A DNA stretch of 64,000 nt from Uloborus plumipes (taxonomy: Eukaryota > Arthropoda > Arachnida > Araneae > Uloboridae): the NCBI GenBank assembly GCA_038373865.1, contig JAXGGA010004438.1, positions 1 to 64,000 on the forward strand. The letters are read 5' to 3'. Below, piece by piece: positions 23,169 to 37,226 of this stretch. The notes below the pieces were generated by a model. It was not told where the DNA came from and made no database searches. It was given only the letters and a program-made list of their open reading frames with translations. The position numbers and the translations under genes were made by a program. The stretch's first letter is position 1, and every line of letters starts with the position of its first letter.

Positions 23169-24298
23169 TTGGACAGTTTTGTTAATTGGAGTTCAGATAA
23201 CAGGCATTCAATGGTACTTTCATAAAAGTTAAAAAAATATAACTATCCAAAACCTCAGCAAGTCCGTAAGTTAAGATTTAAAAAATGTTCCGATGAGTGT
23301 ATAGCCGACACTTTACTGTGCCTCTTCTACTCTCCTTAACGCCCTAAAGCGATTCTTTATCCCTTCAGCTTGAACAATTATCGTCTTTGAACAGGTTTGG
23401 AATCCACACTAAATTGATTTGTTTTCTTGAGCTTCTAATATGCTCATCTTTTCTGCACGTTTAAATCCTCCCAGCTTCAATACGGCGTCTGTGTACTCAA
23501 AATGAGTCTGTGCTAATTAAGGTGACTTTTACGCTTAGATAACTGAACAGTTCAGTTTATTTTAGTTCAGATAATAGGTACTATACTATACTTCTGTGAA
23601 AAAAAGCATATGCGTGGGCTAGACAAGTAGGCAAAAGTTGAGAGATAGCGTGCTCATCAGATTGAATAACTGGTTAACTGGAGTTTGCAAACACTGGACT
23701 AGATCGGTTAACTGGAGTTTGTACACCGAACCTCTGAAAACCTCTCTACGCCCTCAAGGAGGTTTTCAACCCTCCTCTTTAAAAAAATAAATTTTTTCAA
23801 CAACTGTAAGACTAAATTAATTTGCTTCCGTGAACTTCTAATATCCCCAGCATATTAAAACCACCCCAATTTCAAAGACAGCATCTATGCACTCAAACGC
23901 ATTTGAGGAGCCTAAGCATCATAATTAACGTATATGACAATTCATGTAAAAACTTTAGAACCGCGCGTGATCCTTTTCAGCGGGTTCAGCGCCCTTTCAT
24001 CGAATGCTAATGGAATTCCGAGAGCGTCGGCTCTCTCCTAGCGTCCACCCCCCAGTTCCCGCCGATTTCGACAGATAACGAGATTTTCACATTAATGGAA
24101 AGCGGCCCCCATCGCTCGAAATCCCAAACGAAGGTCTCATTTCGGCTCGGCTCTGTGTTTCGTGTTCTTGAAAGTGGTTTAGTTTTTCGGCTTAATTGGT
24201 TCATCGTGGGTATTTGTCGCTATTTACTTCAAAGAGGACTTGATTTTGAATAAGGTATTTGATTTTTTTTTTTTGTAAACACAAGTTCTTAATCTGTC
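23169..24298. other. Unique stretch with a GC-rich island
   Basis: Mostly AT-rich and featureless. At 24000-24200 base composition changes sharply (GAGAGCGTCGGCTCTCTCC, CCACCCCCCAGTTCCCGCC, TTTCGGCTCGGCTCTG). It contains no splice-bounded frame that I can defend. It may be a conserved non-coding element. Confidence 0.4.
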
Positions 24299-24398
24299 GT
24301 AACACAAATTTTTTTGAACTTATGATTTTGTAACTTTTATTGCATTAAGTTGGAAGGATAAAATCCAGCGGAAAAAAAGTGAACTTTTGAATAAACTA
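24299..24398. repeat. Direct repeat flanking a CACTGTAAA block, left copy
   Basis: AACACAAATTTTTTTGAACT, then TATTGCATTAAGTTGGAAGG and AAAAAAAGTGAACTTTTGAA, ending ATAAACTA. It matches 24801-24888 in order. Confidence 0.75.
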
Positions 24399-24800
24399 TT
24401 CTGTAAAAAATAAATGTTGTTTTTAAAGTACAACACAGCAAATTTTACTGTAATGAGACAGAAAATTTGCTAATTTTACACTAGTAAACTGTTAAATTGC
24501 TAGTTTACAGTAATAAACAAAAATTACTTGTTTCACAGTTTATTACAGAACATTTTACAGCTTTAAACTGGAACCTCTGCTGCCAGTATTACACTGTTGT
24601 TTCTACCGTAGAATACAGCTAATTTGACAGTAATACACTGTAAAATTGCTAGTTTTACAGAAATAAACTGCAAAATTGCAAGTTTCACAGTAATAAACTG
24701 TAAAATAGCCAGTTTTACAGTTTATTACTGTGCTTTTACAGTTTTAAACTGGAATCTGTGGTACCAGTATTATACTGTTAAGACAACAGTTTTTTTTTTT
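24399..24800. repeat. CACTGTAAA-family block, copy 6
   Basis: Head TTCTGTAAAAAATAAATGTT. The middle has clear 30-bp units (24620-24725) and two GGAACCTC/GGAATCTG modules. The tail TACTGTTAAGACAACAG runs into a T run. Confidence 0.85.
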
Positions 24801-24888
24801 TGCAACACACATAAATATTTTTGTACTTATTGCATTAAGTTCGAATCATAAATTCAGCAAAAAAAGTGAACGTTTAAATAAACTACGA
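24801..24888. repeat. Direct repeat flanking a CACTGTAAA block, right copy
   Basis: TTGCAACACACATAAATATT, then TATTGCATTAAGTTCGAATC and AAAAAAAGTGAACGTTTAAA, ending ATAAACTA. Confidence 0.75.
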
Positions 24889-24929
24889 AAAATAGCAAAA
24901 CCCTTGATGGAGCACCCAGGCTTTGCATA

Positions 24930-26237
24930 GGGTGAAGTGGGGTAATTACGTACTTGGGGCAAATGTGTACTCATTTGAAAAAAGGAGGAAAAACTGAAGC
25001 TAGCTGCTACCTAGTCGCACCATTTGGAAGCCTGTAGGTTAGTGATCACTTCTCAGATGGCTGCACCTATGTCCATATAATAAGGCTTTATCAATCTGCC
25101 TCCATTTCGTCAGGTGTTTTTTTTCGTTGTGAATCACATTTCGTGGACTTTTGTCTACAGTGCTGCAGGATCACCATTTTCAGCTAAATTTGATTAGTTT
25201 TTGGATAAATCACTTGAAGGTAAGTTGTTTTCCTCATTAATGGCTGCAGAATAGTTGAATTAATGTTTACCTATACATACTGTTGGGGTATACATTTACC
25301 CCGGTTTGTTTTCAGTCACGGGGTAAATGTGTACTTTTTCCTGGGGCAAATGTGTACTACAGTAAACATTTACCCTAAGCAAAATTTACATAGAATACAC
25401 ATTCACCCACTCCTTATTAGACTTTTACAATCTTATTAGGGCGTATATTTTTGTTCCCAAATGTTTGATTGACCTCCTCACAATAAATTAATTGAAAAAA
25501 ATGGAGAAAACACTTTCGTTTACCCTCACTCTGAAGATATTAGCGAAATCGATGGCAATGCTATTGTCACCAAGCTTCCAGAGCCATCTGAGGGAAAAAG
25601 AGGTGTTTTGATATTCCCAGCTAAATTTTCCTCCTACAACATGGGTTAGCAGAGTTGCTGAAGGTCTCACTCAAATTTGCTATTCTCATTTTGGCCAGGA
25701 CTCGCCACTATAATTCCTTTTTTTTTACATTCCAAGATACAAATTTTGGCATGTTCTTTTCAATTTTGCTATTAAAGACGTTTTTTCCCCTTTAATCCTA
25801 TGCTTTGTACTTTGTTTTCACCTTTGTAAACTGTACCAATTAAGAGAGGACAGAAGGTGGGCAACAAAAAAGTGCATAGCTTCCGCTGGAGAATTCGGAA
25901 ATAAAAAAATCATACACAGAATTTTTTGTCCTTAACTGCTCTTTTGTACTTATTTGGCCCAACAGCAAAACAACTGAATTGTATAGGATTTTCATGCGGC
26001 GTACACATTTGCCCCAACTTGTGGGGCAAATGTGTACTTCAGAGATGGTTTTAAAAACATAGCAATACAACCATGAAAAAAATAGTTTTTTTAAAATTCT
26101 TTGGGTGATTTGTAATCTAGAGAAACGCCGCTAAAAGATGATATAAAAAAAATAAAATTCTGAATACCCCCCTCCTCACCAGAGACTTAAGAAGTTGAAT
26201 TTCGTCAAAACAGGTACACAATTACCCCACTTCACCC
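24930..26237 (+). mobile_element. pogo-like element, 1.3 kb, TA target
   Basis: Ends GGGTGAAGTGGGGTAATTAC and the inverse AATTACCCCACTTCACCC, flanked by TA. Words of the type GGGGCAAATGTGTAC repeat inside both halves (about 24957, 25322, 25345, 26022). It carries a transposase remnant at about 25400-25649. Confidence 0.85.
25400..25649 (+). pseudogene. C-terminal remnant of a pogo-like transposase
   Basis: A plus-strand frame reads IEKNGENTFVYPHSEDISEI, then DGNAIVTKLPEPSEGKRGVL and IFPAKF, and stops at TAG (25647-25649). The pattern of an acidic segment, K-LPEP, then RRG/KRG and a short hydrophobic end resembles the C-terminus of pogo/Tigger transposases. The DNA-binding and catalytic parts are missing. 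The TA target and inverted ends of the host element agree. This is pattern recognition, not an alignment, and the left limit is approximate. Confidence 0.5.
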
Positions 26238-26239
26238 TA

Positions 26240-26797
26240 CCAAATTTAAACCTTCTACGGCATACTGTCCTTGAGTTATGCGAGATAAATACATGCATCA
26301 GCATACACATACACATACGTAAGCACGTACAAACAGATGCCATAATAAAGCGCGCTTTCTTAGGAAAATATGCGAGCAAGAATTAGTAACTGGAGGGAGC
26401 AAGTCCAATTATTGAATGAGGAAAAGCTGAGGCGAAGATCCTAAGTCACATGGTTCAACTTCGGCAAATAGGATACACGTTTTGCGTGAAATTAATGAAA
26501 GAAGCCTGATTTCTACCAATACATTACTTTAAAATATATCACGTGGCTTAGGATCTTTGCTTCAAGAATTGAAGGTTTCACTTATTGCCTTGACCTTATT
26601 CCCCCCCCCCCTTTTATTGCCTTCTCAGTGGTGCGGATGTGCTGAAAATCCACCCAGCATTCCAAAGAGGGAGGGCGAAATGGCTAAAGTTTGGGTAACT
26701 TTTCAAAACAAAAAATTGTTGCAGATACTTTTAGCTTCTTTTATGTTAATTAATTAAAGAACTCCTACTTTCATTTCTAGAGGGTGCAGAGGCCCAA
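26240..26797. other. No recognisable feature
   Basis: Mixed-composition sequence without a supported gene or repeat. Confidence 0.5.
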
Positions 26798-27422
26798 TCC
26801 ATATAAATAAAACAAAGAATACGTAAAAATATAAGTGTGTACCTTATCCACAGTTTACGTCGGATCTACACGAAATTCGGAAGGGAGATACTTGGGCACC
26901 CGGGAAGGATTATAGGGTGGTTTTTGAGCGGGAAAAAAGTACCGATTCGTTTGAATTTCGAATAAAGGACTTCAAAATGGCTCTATCTAGCGAAATACTT
27001 ATCGAATCTTCTCGATCTTGGTCTCATTCGAAAGTTTATTTCCAATGGTTTTCAAAACCACTAATCGCTATCTCCACCCTAAAGAAAGGTATGGGCATTT
27101 GAAAATTTTGGAAATATCCATTTTCAATTGGATTTATAAAAATCGTCTGCACGAGCGTGAAGAGTGTGAAAGAAATTAAGTAGCGTGAAATAAATTATTG
27201 ATACCAAAAAGGTGTTGCCATTTTGTTCTTTAACATAAACAAATAAAATTCTTGCTTTTGCTTTTCCTGTAGCAGGGATTTAAAACTTTTTTGGCGATTG
27301 ATTCATTTTTCGTACTGCACAAAATGTCGACTTTAATCTAATCGGGATTTTTATAGACACGCGTTACTTGACATATATTTTATTCTCAAGGTATACCGGG
27401 TAGAGCCGGGCCACGCAGCTAG
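26798..27422 (+). mobile_element. Short non-autonomous Helitron, copy 2
   Basis: Starts TCCATATAAATAAAAC after an A, with a CAGTTTACGTCGGATCTACA head motif. Ends with GGTATACCGGGTAGAGCCGG, then CCACGCAGCTAG before a T. This is the Helitron 3' arrangement (GC-rich hairpin region, CTAG, inserted between A and T). No protein. Confidence 0.85.
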
Positions 27423-28300
27423 TATGTATATGAAAGATAGAGAGGTATTGAAGTTTTTGTTGTGAGCAAACTCCATATGTGTGGTGTTGTTATTTAGTTC
27501 AGTTAAACGTATAATTTATGAACGAGAAAATAAATTTTCCTGTTCAGAATGCTGGAGTAAAGGCTCTCTGAGAGTAAATATCGGAAAAAAGAGTACAATA
27601 CTTTCTTTAATATGTAAAAGTAAGTAAAAAGTGGAAGAAAAAAATATATTTGTTGACGAAATTGAAATAATGGCTTCATTTAAAAATCGATCCGAAAGCT
27701 CCATTCAGAACCTCCCTTCCGTTTGAAACAAGATTTGCAAACCTTGACGGAAGAAAGAAAGTCTGGCCAATATTTTAACAGCTGTGGGCCGTAAAATAAA
27801 TTTGTTTGCTCTTTTCTTCACCTCTTGAATAAAAGTTTAAGAGGTGGTACAGTTCTGCACTGTGGCTTGAAAGTAGAAAATCAAATTCACATCTACTACC
27901 CAGATAGTTCTTGTTTCCTTTAAGACCCGTTACCATAGCGATCAGCAGGAATTGCGTCATGCTGTGGTGATAGTGATTGAGTAGGTACAGCTCTTTTATT
28001 ATTTCTTTCCCTCGCGTTGACAAAGCCAAATTAGAGTGATCATTTAAATGTAGAACAAGTACGTTCATGGTAGAAGCTACATTTGGTCACTGAGACCGCG
28101 ATTTAATTATGCGCTTTCTTTGGTTTTGACAGAGTTATTAAAGGCTATCGTGCGAAAATGTCAACTTGAGTGCAAGATGTATCAGGTCTAGATTTTTTAA
28201 AGCACTTTTTTTTTGGAACAGATTTTGAGTCCTGCGTGGGCAGAAAATTCTCACTTTTTTTTTCCTTTTTTTTTTTGCGTCTAGGCTGTCTGAAATGTTT
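27423..28300. other. No recognisable feature
   Basis: AT-rich, no supported gene or repeat. Confidence 0.5.
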
Positions 28301-28637
28301 CGGAAAATATTTTTACTTCCTTTTACTTAGTAAAGGAAGTATTGTGATTGCGAAAAAAATTCACTCAAATTTGGGTCTAAATTTTGATTTTGCTCACCCC
28401 AGAATGAATGTTGAGTAGTTTTTTCGACCTGTCAGCACGTGCATATGTACCTACCAACATATAACCAGCCAAAAATTCCTTTTTAACCACCCCCGATTTA
28501 ATTACGACGACTTTTCTCGTGATGTCTGTCTGTGCGTATATATGTATGTTGCATAACTCAAAAACTATATGCCGTAGAAGCTTCTAGTTTACTTTCATTT
28601 TTAGTCGCATCGTTTTTATGCTTTGCGTAATATTGCA
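28301..28637 (+). repeat. Probable dispersed repeat (TTACTTAGTAAAGGAAGT type)
   Basis: CCTTTTACTTAGTAAAGGAAG, then TATTGTGATTGCGAAAAA and a later GTATGTTGCATAACTCAAAA word resemble the start of a dispersed arthropod repeat I have seen in other genomes. Only one copy is in this window, so the call rests on memory. Confidence 0.35.
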
Positions 28638-29542
28638 GGGGAACGTGGGGCAAAGAGAAATAGTTAAGATAAGAAACCTGTTTCAAAATGAATAAATTAG
28701 AAATTTGTTTTAAATTTCATGTACAAAAAGAAGGGACAATGTATTTCGTAATATAACTACTGCTGAAATGTAATTTTTAATTTTGGCATTTATTTTACAC
28801 CTTCAAAAAACAAGTGAAAAATTTTTACCTTAAAAAAAAAAAAAAAAAAAAAGAACATGGGGTAAAGTGAACAATGCACTATTTTTGTAATGAAACCTTT
28901 TCTATTTGATAAGTTGCAGTAACTTTCATCAAATGAATGCGAAAGTAACAAATAAATGAATGAATTAATATATGAGAAAGAAATGAGTAATTAAAATAGG
29001 GAATAAATAACAAAATAAGTTAATGAATGAATACAGAAGTGAATTAATAAGTAAAAGAATGTGAATAAATTAATAAATGAAGAAATACCTACATGACTTT
29101 GTATATGAATGCATCAACAAACAAAATGAACTATTTCACTTTGCCAATTTACCCCATTGTCGTCTGACAAATAACATTGAGCATTTAAAATTAAAACATG
29201 CCTAATATAAATCAAATAAGAACTGCAATGGACATCAGTAGATCTCAATTAATACCAAGAATGGTAATTACAAAATTTTTTATTACTTTATAATAATAAG
29301 AAATATTTTCGAAAAAACACGAGTATTACAATAATGGTATCAGATTTTGAAAATGACTTGTCTAATTTCTTTCGTTGATCTTTAGAGATATTTATTTTTT
29401 GATCGGAATCCACGAAATGTCCAGGAACTTAGTTAAATTATTTTTGGATAAGGTCGAGCTACAAACTGAAAATATTTTACCATTTCATTTTGCCCCGCTA
29501 TTTCATTTTGCCTCGCTATTTCACTTTGCCCCCACATTCCCC
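28638..29542. mobile_element. GGGG-ended TA-target element, copy 2
   Basis: Left end GGGGAACGTGGGGCAAAGAG; right end CACTTTGCCCCCACATTCCCC before TA (the left target has become CA). It has the same AATGAATGA/AATAAATGAA minisatellite (28930-29110) and the same downstream words (ACATCAGTAGATCTCAATTA) as 3548-4438. The right end carries three tandem TATTTCATTTTGCC-type units. Confidence 0.85.
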
Positions 29543-29549
29543 TACATCC

Positions 29550-29719
29550 CAGGGACGTCATTTCAAGTTTTGCCAAGGGGGGGGGGGGGCAAAAGGTAAA
29601 AACACAATACAATTTCACGAGAAAACAACAAAAAACCACGCCCACTTATATGTAAATACATTGATTTCTCAAAGTCAGGGGGGCAATTGACCCCCCTGCC
29701 CCCCTAAATGACGGCCCTG
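29550..29719. mobile_element. Tiny hAT MITE
   Basis: Ends CAGGGACGTCATTT and AAATGACGGCCCTG, flanked by a perfect 8-bp duplication CTACATCC (29542-29549 and 29720-29727). It landed at the very edge of the preceding element. Confidence 0.9.
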
Positions 29720-29727
29720 CTACATCC

Positions 29728-30290
29728 TCTCCTTAGATCGCACTACAGCCAACAGCAGACCAAGGCCGTCTAGACATCTACCATCTAGACCTATCTGATC
29801 TGAAGCGATTTGTTTTTAAAGTCCTATATAATAAATTCGCTTTTTACGAAGTCTTTCTCTTTTCTTGGTACCCACTGCACTTGGAAAAATTGAACTGTAA
29901 CGTCCGAAAATAAGTCCAAGCCCTATGATACGATACGAATTGATAACTAGAGGCAAAATAGGATATTTGTACTTTCTATGGATTTCATGTTCATGATAAA
30001 TTCTCCAGATGCCATTTTTTACGAAGTTGTGTCTCCCCCCCTCCTAAGGTTCAGGGGGGAAAAGATGAAATGTCCCAGAAAGTGATTTTGAGAAAAATGA
30101 AAAACATAGTTTGATTTCTATTAACTTCTTTTGTAGTTAATAGAGTCTTCATGCACATTTCGGTCGATTCTCATCTTTTTTCCCCCCTTGTTGTTCTGCC
30201 ACATGATATTACCCCTTCATAGCGCCTAGATAGCGCTAATATCTCAAAATCGACGAAAAAGTGACATTCATCTTTTTTCTCCCCTGGCCC

Positions 30291-30293
<3 letters not shown>
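29728..30293. other. No recognisable feature
   Basis: No supported gene or repeat. Confidence 0.5.

Positions 30294-30370
<77 letters not shown>
30294..30370. repeat. (AT)n microsatellite, left flank of palindrome
   Basis: Pure AT dinucleotides up to the element end at 30371. Confidence 0.98.
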
Positions 30371-33119
<2,749 letters not shown>

Positions 33120-33954
33120 TAGCTGTGTTATGCAGTAGAAGCAACAGTATGATACTGGCAGTAAAGGTTTCAGTTTAAAACTAAAATGCACACTAATAAA
33201 CTGTGAAACTAGCAATTTTACTGTTTATTACTGGGGCATTTCACGGTATTTGTGACATAGGGGTGTCCGTAACAAAATTTTAAAAAGTTTAAAATTTTTA
33301 TATATATTGAAAAAGTACATTCTAAAGTATATGAATATCATATTGTTTTTATAATTCACTTTATATTATGTTCGTAATTGCACTCAGAACATTGAAAATG
33401 CAATTTTCACTCTTACGGACTCTACATTGAATTTTTCTTTAAATCTGGCTTAAATCGATTTTTAAGCCAAAACTGGTACTTGAGACAGATAAAGTGAAAT
33501 CTCCCCTCAAATATAGCTCACAATTTTAATCAAAAAGTACGTTTGATAAAAAAATTATGGATTGTGAAAATGATGACAGTAGAGTCCGTAACAATAATTG
33601 AAATAAAAGTTTAGTTTTTAAAGAAAAATTCATTGTCCGTAACAGTGAAAATTGTATTTTCAATGTTCTAAGTGCAATTACAAACATAATATAATAAGTA
33701 AACTATGAAAACAATATGATATTCATATACTTTAGAATGTACTTTTTCAATATATATATAAAAATTTTAAACTTTTAAACAGTTTTGTTACGGATACCCC
33801 TATGTCACAAATACCGTGAAATGCCCCTACTGTAAACTAGCAAATTTAGAGTCTACTACTGTAAAATGAGCAATTTCACATTTTATTACTGTAAAACTAC
33901 AGTAAAATTAGCTGTATTATACTGTAAAAACAACATCTATTTTTTACAGTGCAG
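33120..33954. repeat. CACTGTAAA-family MITE, copy 7, split by an insertion
   Basis: Left part 33120-33232 (GGTTTCAGTTTAAAACTAAA, AGCAATTTTACTGTTTATTA); right part 33828-33954 ending in TGTATTATACTGTAAAAAC and TTTTTTACAGTG, the exact inverse of the family head. Removing 33233-33827 and one TACT gives TTTATTACTGTAAACTAG, a normal family unit. Confidence 0.9.
33233..33827. mobile_element. 595-bp palindromic element, TACT or TA target
   Basis: Ends GGGGCATTTCACGGTATTTG and CAAATACCGTGAAATGCCCC are perfect inverses. The arms continue almost to the centre (GTGACATAGGGGT, GAATATCATATTGTTTT, AACATTGAAAATGCAATTTT all mirrored). TACT flanks both sides, but because CT is shared with the target, a plain TA duplication is equally possible. 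Non-coding. Confidence 0.9.
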
Positions 33955-34230
33955 AAAACCTCGAGAAAAACATAAGCTTTTCTATAAACACTTCTAGTAG
34001 TTATACAACCATTTTTGAGGTAAAGTTGATAGCGTTACTAACAAATAAGCTGTATATGTATTATTGTATTATTGAGTGCATTATTCAGAGAGAGAAAAAA
34101 AAAGAAGTTTTAGAATTGATTGACATTTTCAGACAGTTACTTCGTTTATGTCTAAGAGGTATAATTAAAATAAATGAAATGAAAAACATTAACTACCACA
34201 AAGGTTGAAGAAAAAGTAAGTCCTTACGTA

Positions 34231-34555
34231 TTGCCGTTGTTAGTAATATCGCTCGGGTATCCGAGTCTGAGTAGATGCATCTCTTCTGATTTAAGGTAGA
34301 ATTGGCACGACTGTCGTTTTTACTAGCACCATTAAGGTGGAAATCCGATTTAGCTCAACACACGTGCCATACGACCCGTTTATAGAGCAGGCAGACATTC
34401 ACGACATACATGCATACAGAGGAAGGACAAGGACAGAAGAGAGAGAGAGAGAGAGAGAGAGAGAAATTACATCCATGCCCGAGCCGGAATTCGGGCCCGG
34501 GACCACGCCATCCGATCAAACTTCTTTGATCACAAGACAAGGTGCCCGGCAGGCG
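34231..34555 (-). mobile_element. tRNA-derived SINE, copy 2
   Basis: Same body as 20676-20981 and the same orientation. The flanks are a perfect TTACGTA (34224-34230 and 34556-34562). The B box has decayed to GGCCCGAATTCC, and the CT/GA tract has grown to about 28 bp, so this copy is probably silent. Confidence 0.85.
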
Positions 34556-34562
34556 TTACGTA

Positions 34563-35468
34563 ACCACAAACTGAGGTCTTGCGCCTCAGTCATATAACAA
34601 TTACATATGCAGTACACATGCAATAAAGGAAGACATGTTGCAATTTTCTTCCATAAAAACAGAAAGAAATCATCAAAAATGAAAGTTTTTTCTCCACAAT
34701 TTGCCCTCAAATTTTGAGGCAAAAAAATAGAATATGAAGAAATAGAGAGAAACAACAGCTCTAAACTAAATAAATACGTTTCAAGTGAGTAAAGTTTGAA
34801 CAAAATCTTGAGCAAAAATAGAGTACTGTTTGAGTACTCGTGTATTTTTTTTCTATTTGGTTCAAAGGTAGCTTTTTTGAGTGATTATAATCGTATATTT
34901 TAAACCATCCTCCTACTTCAAGGCTGTAAATAAGCAGAAAAAAAAGGCAACTGTCCAAAAAAGAGAGAAAATAACTAATGAATTCAAACATGCCTTTACA
35001 TGCCTCTTCATACTCTACTTTTCCATGTTTATGCTACACATACACATAAACTAGAAACAAAAGTGCTTAACGTACAAAAATAGCCACAAAGAATATCATT
35101 AACGTCAAAAACATATTTACTGACCAAAGTACAAAATCCCGGGAACAGCCTCTTTTCCAGGCGTAATAAATTTAATTCTCCGATTAAGGAAACGCGCTTC
35201 CCACAAGAAAACTGCCACCTGTTAAAATTCTTTGAGAACGCGAACGCAAAAACCCGCACCACCACCACCTTCCCCCTCATTAAAAGATGGAGCCCCTAAA
35301 AAGCTCGGTCGCCCGGGGCAACCAGCGAGCTCAAGTAAGACCTGGAGAGAGGATCCAGTGGTAGGAACCTGAATACTCTTGGCGAACGAGCGGGCGTCCA
35401 GATTTGTAAGATTATCGCCTCAAGGAAATTATACGGGAAACTAATTTTGTACCGCACGTGACTTTTAT
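34563..35468. other. Unique stretch, GC-rich at its right end
   Basis: AT-rich until about 35130, then a GC-rich patch to 35420. A frame starting ATGGAGCCCCTAAAAAGC runs 25 codons and passes a GTAAGA donor-like site, but has no other support. It may be conserved non-coding sequence. Confidence 0.4.
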
Positions 35469-35903
35469 ACACTGTAAAAAATGAATGTTGTTTTTACAGT
35501 ATAACACAGCTAATTTAATGGTAATAAACTGTAAAAATTGCTAATTTATCAGTGATAAACTGTAAAAATTGCTAATTTATCAGTAATAAACTGTAAAATT
35601 GCGGATTTTAATGTTTATTACCGTGCATTTTACAGTTTTAAACAGGATCATCTGCTGCCAGTATTACACTGTTATTTTTACAGTATAATACAGCTTAACT
35701 TTATGGCAATAAACTGTAAAATTACTAATTTATCAGTAATAAACTAAAATTGCTGATTTTACTGTTTATCACGGTGCATTTTAGTTTTAAACAGGATCCT
35801 TTGCTGCCAGTATTATACTGTTGTTTTTACAGTATAATACAGCTTAACTTTATGGCAATAAACTAAAATTACTAACTTTACAGTAAGAAACTGTAAAAAT
35901 TAG
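35469..35903. repeat. CACTGTAAA-family MITE, copy 8, lacking its tail
   Basis: Head CACTGTAAAAAATGAATGTT after TATA, three CAGCTAA or CAGCTTAAC modules, and GCTGCCAGTATTACACTGTT twice. It breaks off at ACTGTAAAAATTAGTATAAA, where the G-free tract begins. Confidence 0.85.
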
Positions 35904-35971
35904 TATAAAAACATACCAACCATATCAATAAACATATAAAACAATTAACCACTTAAGCCAGAAAAAAAAAG

Positions 35972-37226
35972 TTCAAACACAATAAAAAATAATTCAAATT
36001 ACTAACAATAAAAAAAACAACCCACCCCTTTAACCATTCCACCCAAACATCTTCAAATTCCCACCATCCCTAACAACATAAACCAAACCTTCCAACCCCC
36101 AACCTCAAAACCACAAACAAAAATCTCACACAATTACCTACTATATCTTTCCAACACATTCAAACAAAACTATTCACCAAAATCCAACAAAAAACACCTT
36201 TACAAAAACAAAACAACACCTCCCTCTAAACTAAACCAAACCCATTACCCCAAACAAACCCCCAAACACCCCTCATTCTCTAACCAAACCCCCATCACAC
36301 ACCCACCATACACAAACAAACACCACAACCATCACTCCATAATCCACCTCAATACCCTCACTACCCTCCATTCACCTAACAACACAAAAAAAAACCCACA
36401 ACCAAAACTCACTCAACACAACACACAAAATTATCCTACAAATAAACCACCATACCCACAACACACCACCTATCTCTCACAACCCCATATCCTAACCACC
36501 AAACATTTATCATCCCTCATCCACTACCAAACAACATCATTACAAATACATCACTCACCACACAACTATCCAAACTAAACAATACCACCACATAAAAACA
36601 AATTCCACCCAACACCAAAAAAAAAACCAAACTACAATCCCCATCCACTTAACCCATCATCCCCCAATCTCACCCATCAACCTCCTCAAAAACCTAAATA
36701 TCTCCACAAATCCTCACACCCAATTACATAATTCCCAAACTACTCTCCATAACAACAATCTATCTACAACATATTACTCACCCCCACCCCCTTTCAAACA
36801 CAACCCCAACCCACCCCATCTCCCCACAACTATCTTATCATTCCCTTCTCACTCAAATCTCTCTCATCTTATCACTATTACATAAATACCCCCACCAACA
36901 ACCACTCACCATACAACCACATCCCTCAAACCCCCCCACACAACATCCACAACCCCCAAAATTTCCACACCCATCTTCAACCCACAAAACCCAACTACCA
37001 CATCCCCCCAAAACCACACACAACTTTCACCAACCTACATAATTTACACAACCAAATTTTACCCACTATCCCTAAAAATTCACAACCAACAAACACCCTA
37101 TTCTCCACAAACATACCACCATTCCACATACAAAAAACTATCCACCCCAAATCACCCCCCCCCCCCCCCCCCACCCCCCCCCCCCCCCAACACACACACA
37201 CAACACCCCCCCCACACATCCCTTTA
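35972..37226. other. 1,255-base tract without a single G on the plus strand
   Basis: Reading every line from 35972 to 37226 finds only A, C and T. Extending left to 35904 adds just three G (35957, 35961, 35971). The sequence is not a simple repeat: ordinary-looking A/C/T text runs for over a kilobase, then ends with long C runs (37154-37189) and CACACA. On the minus strand the tract has no C and is rich in G runs, so it could form G-quadruplexes or R-loops. The neighbouring bases at 37227-37488 have normal G content. No gene is visible. An assembly or base-calling artefact must be considered first. Confidence 0.95.
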
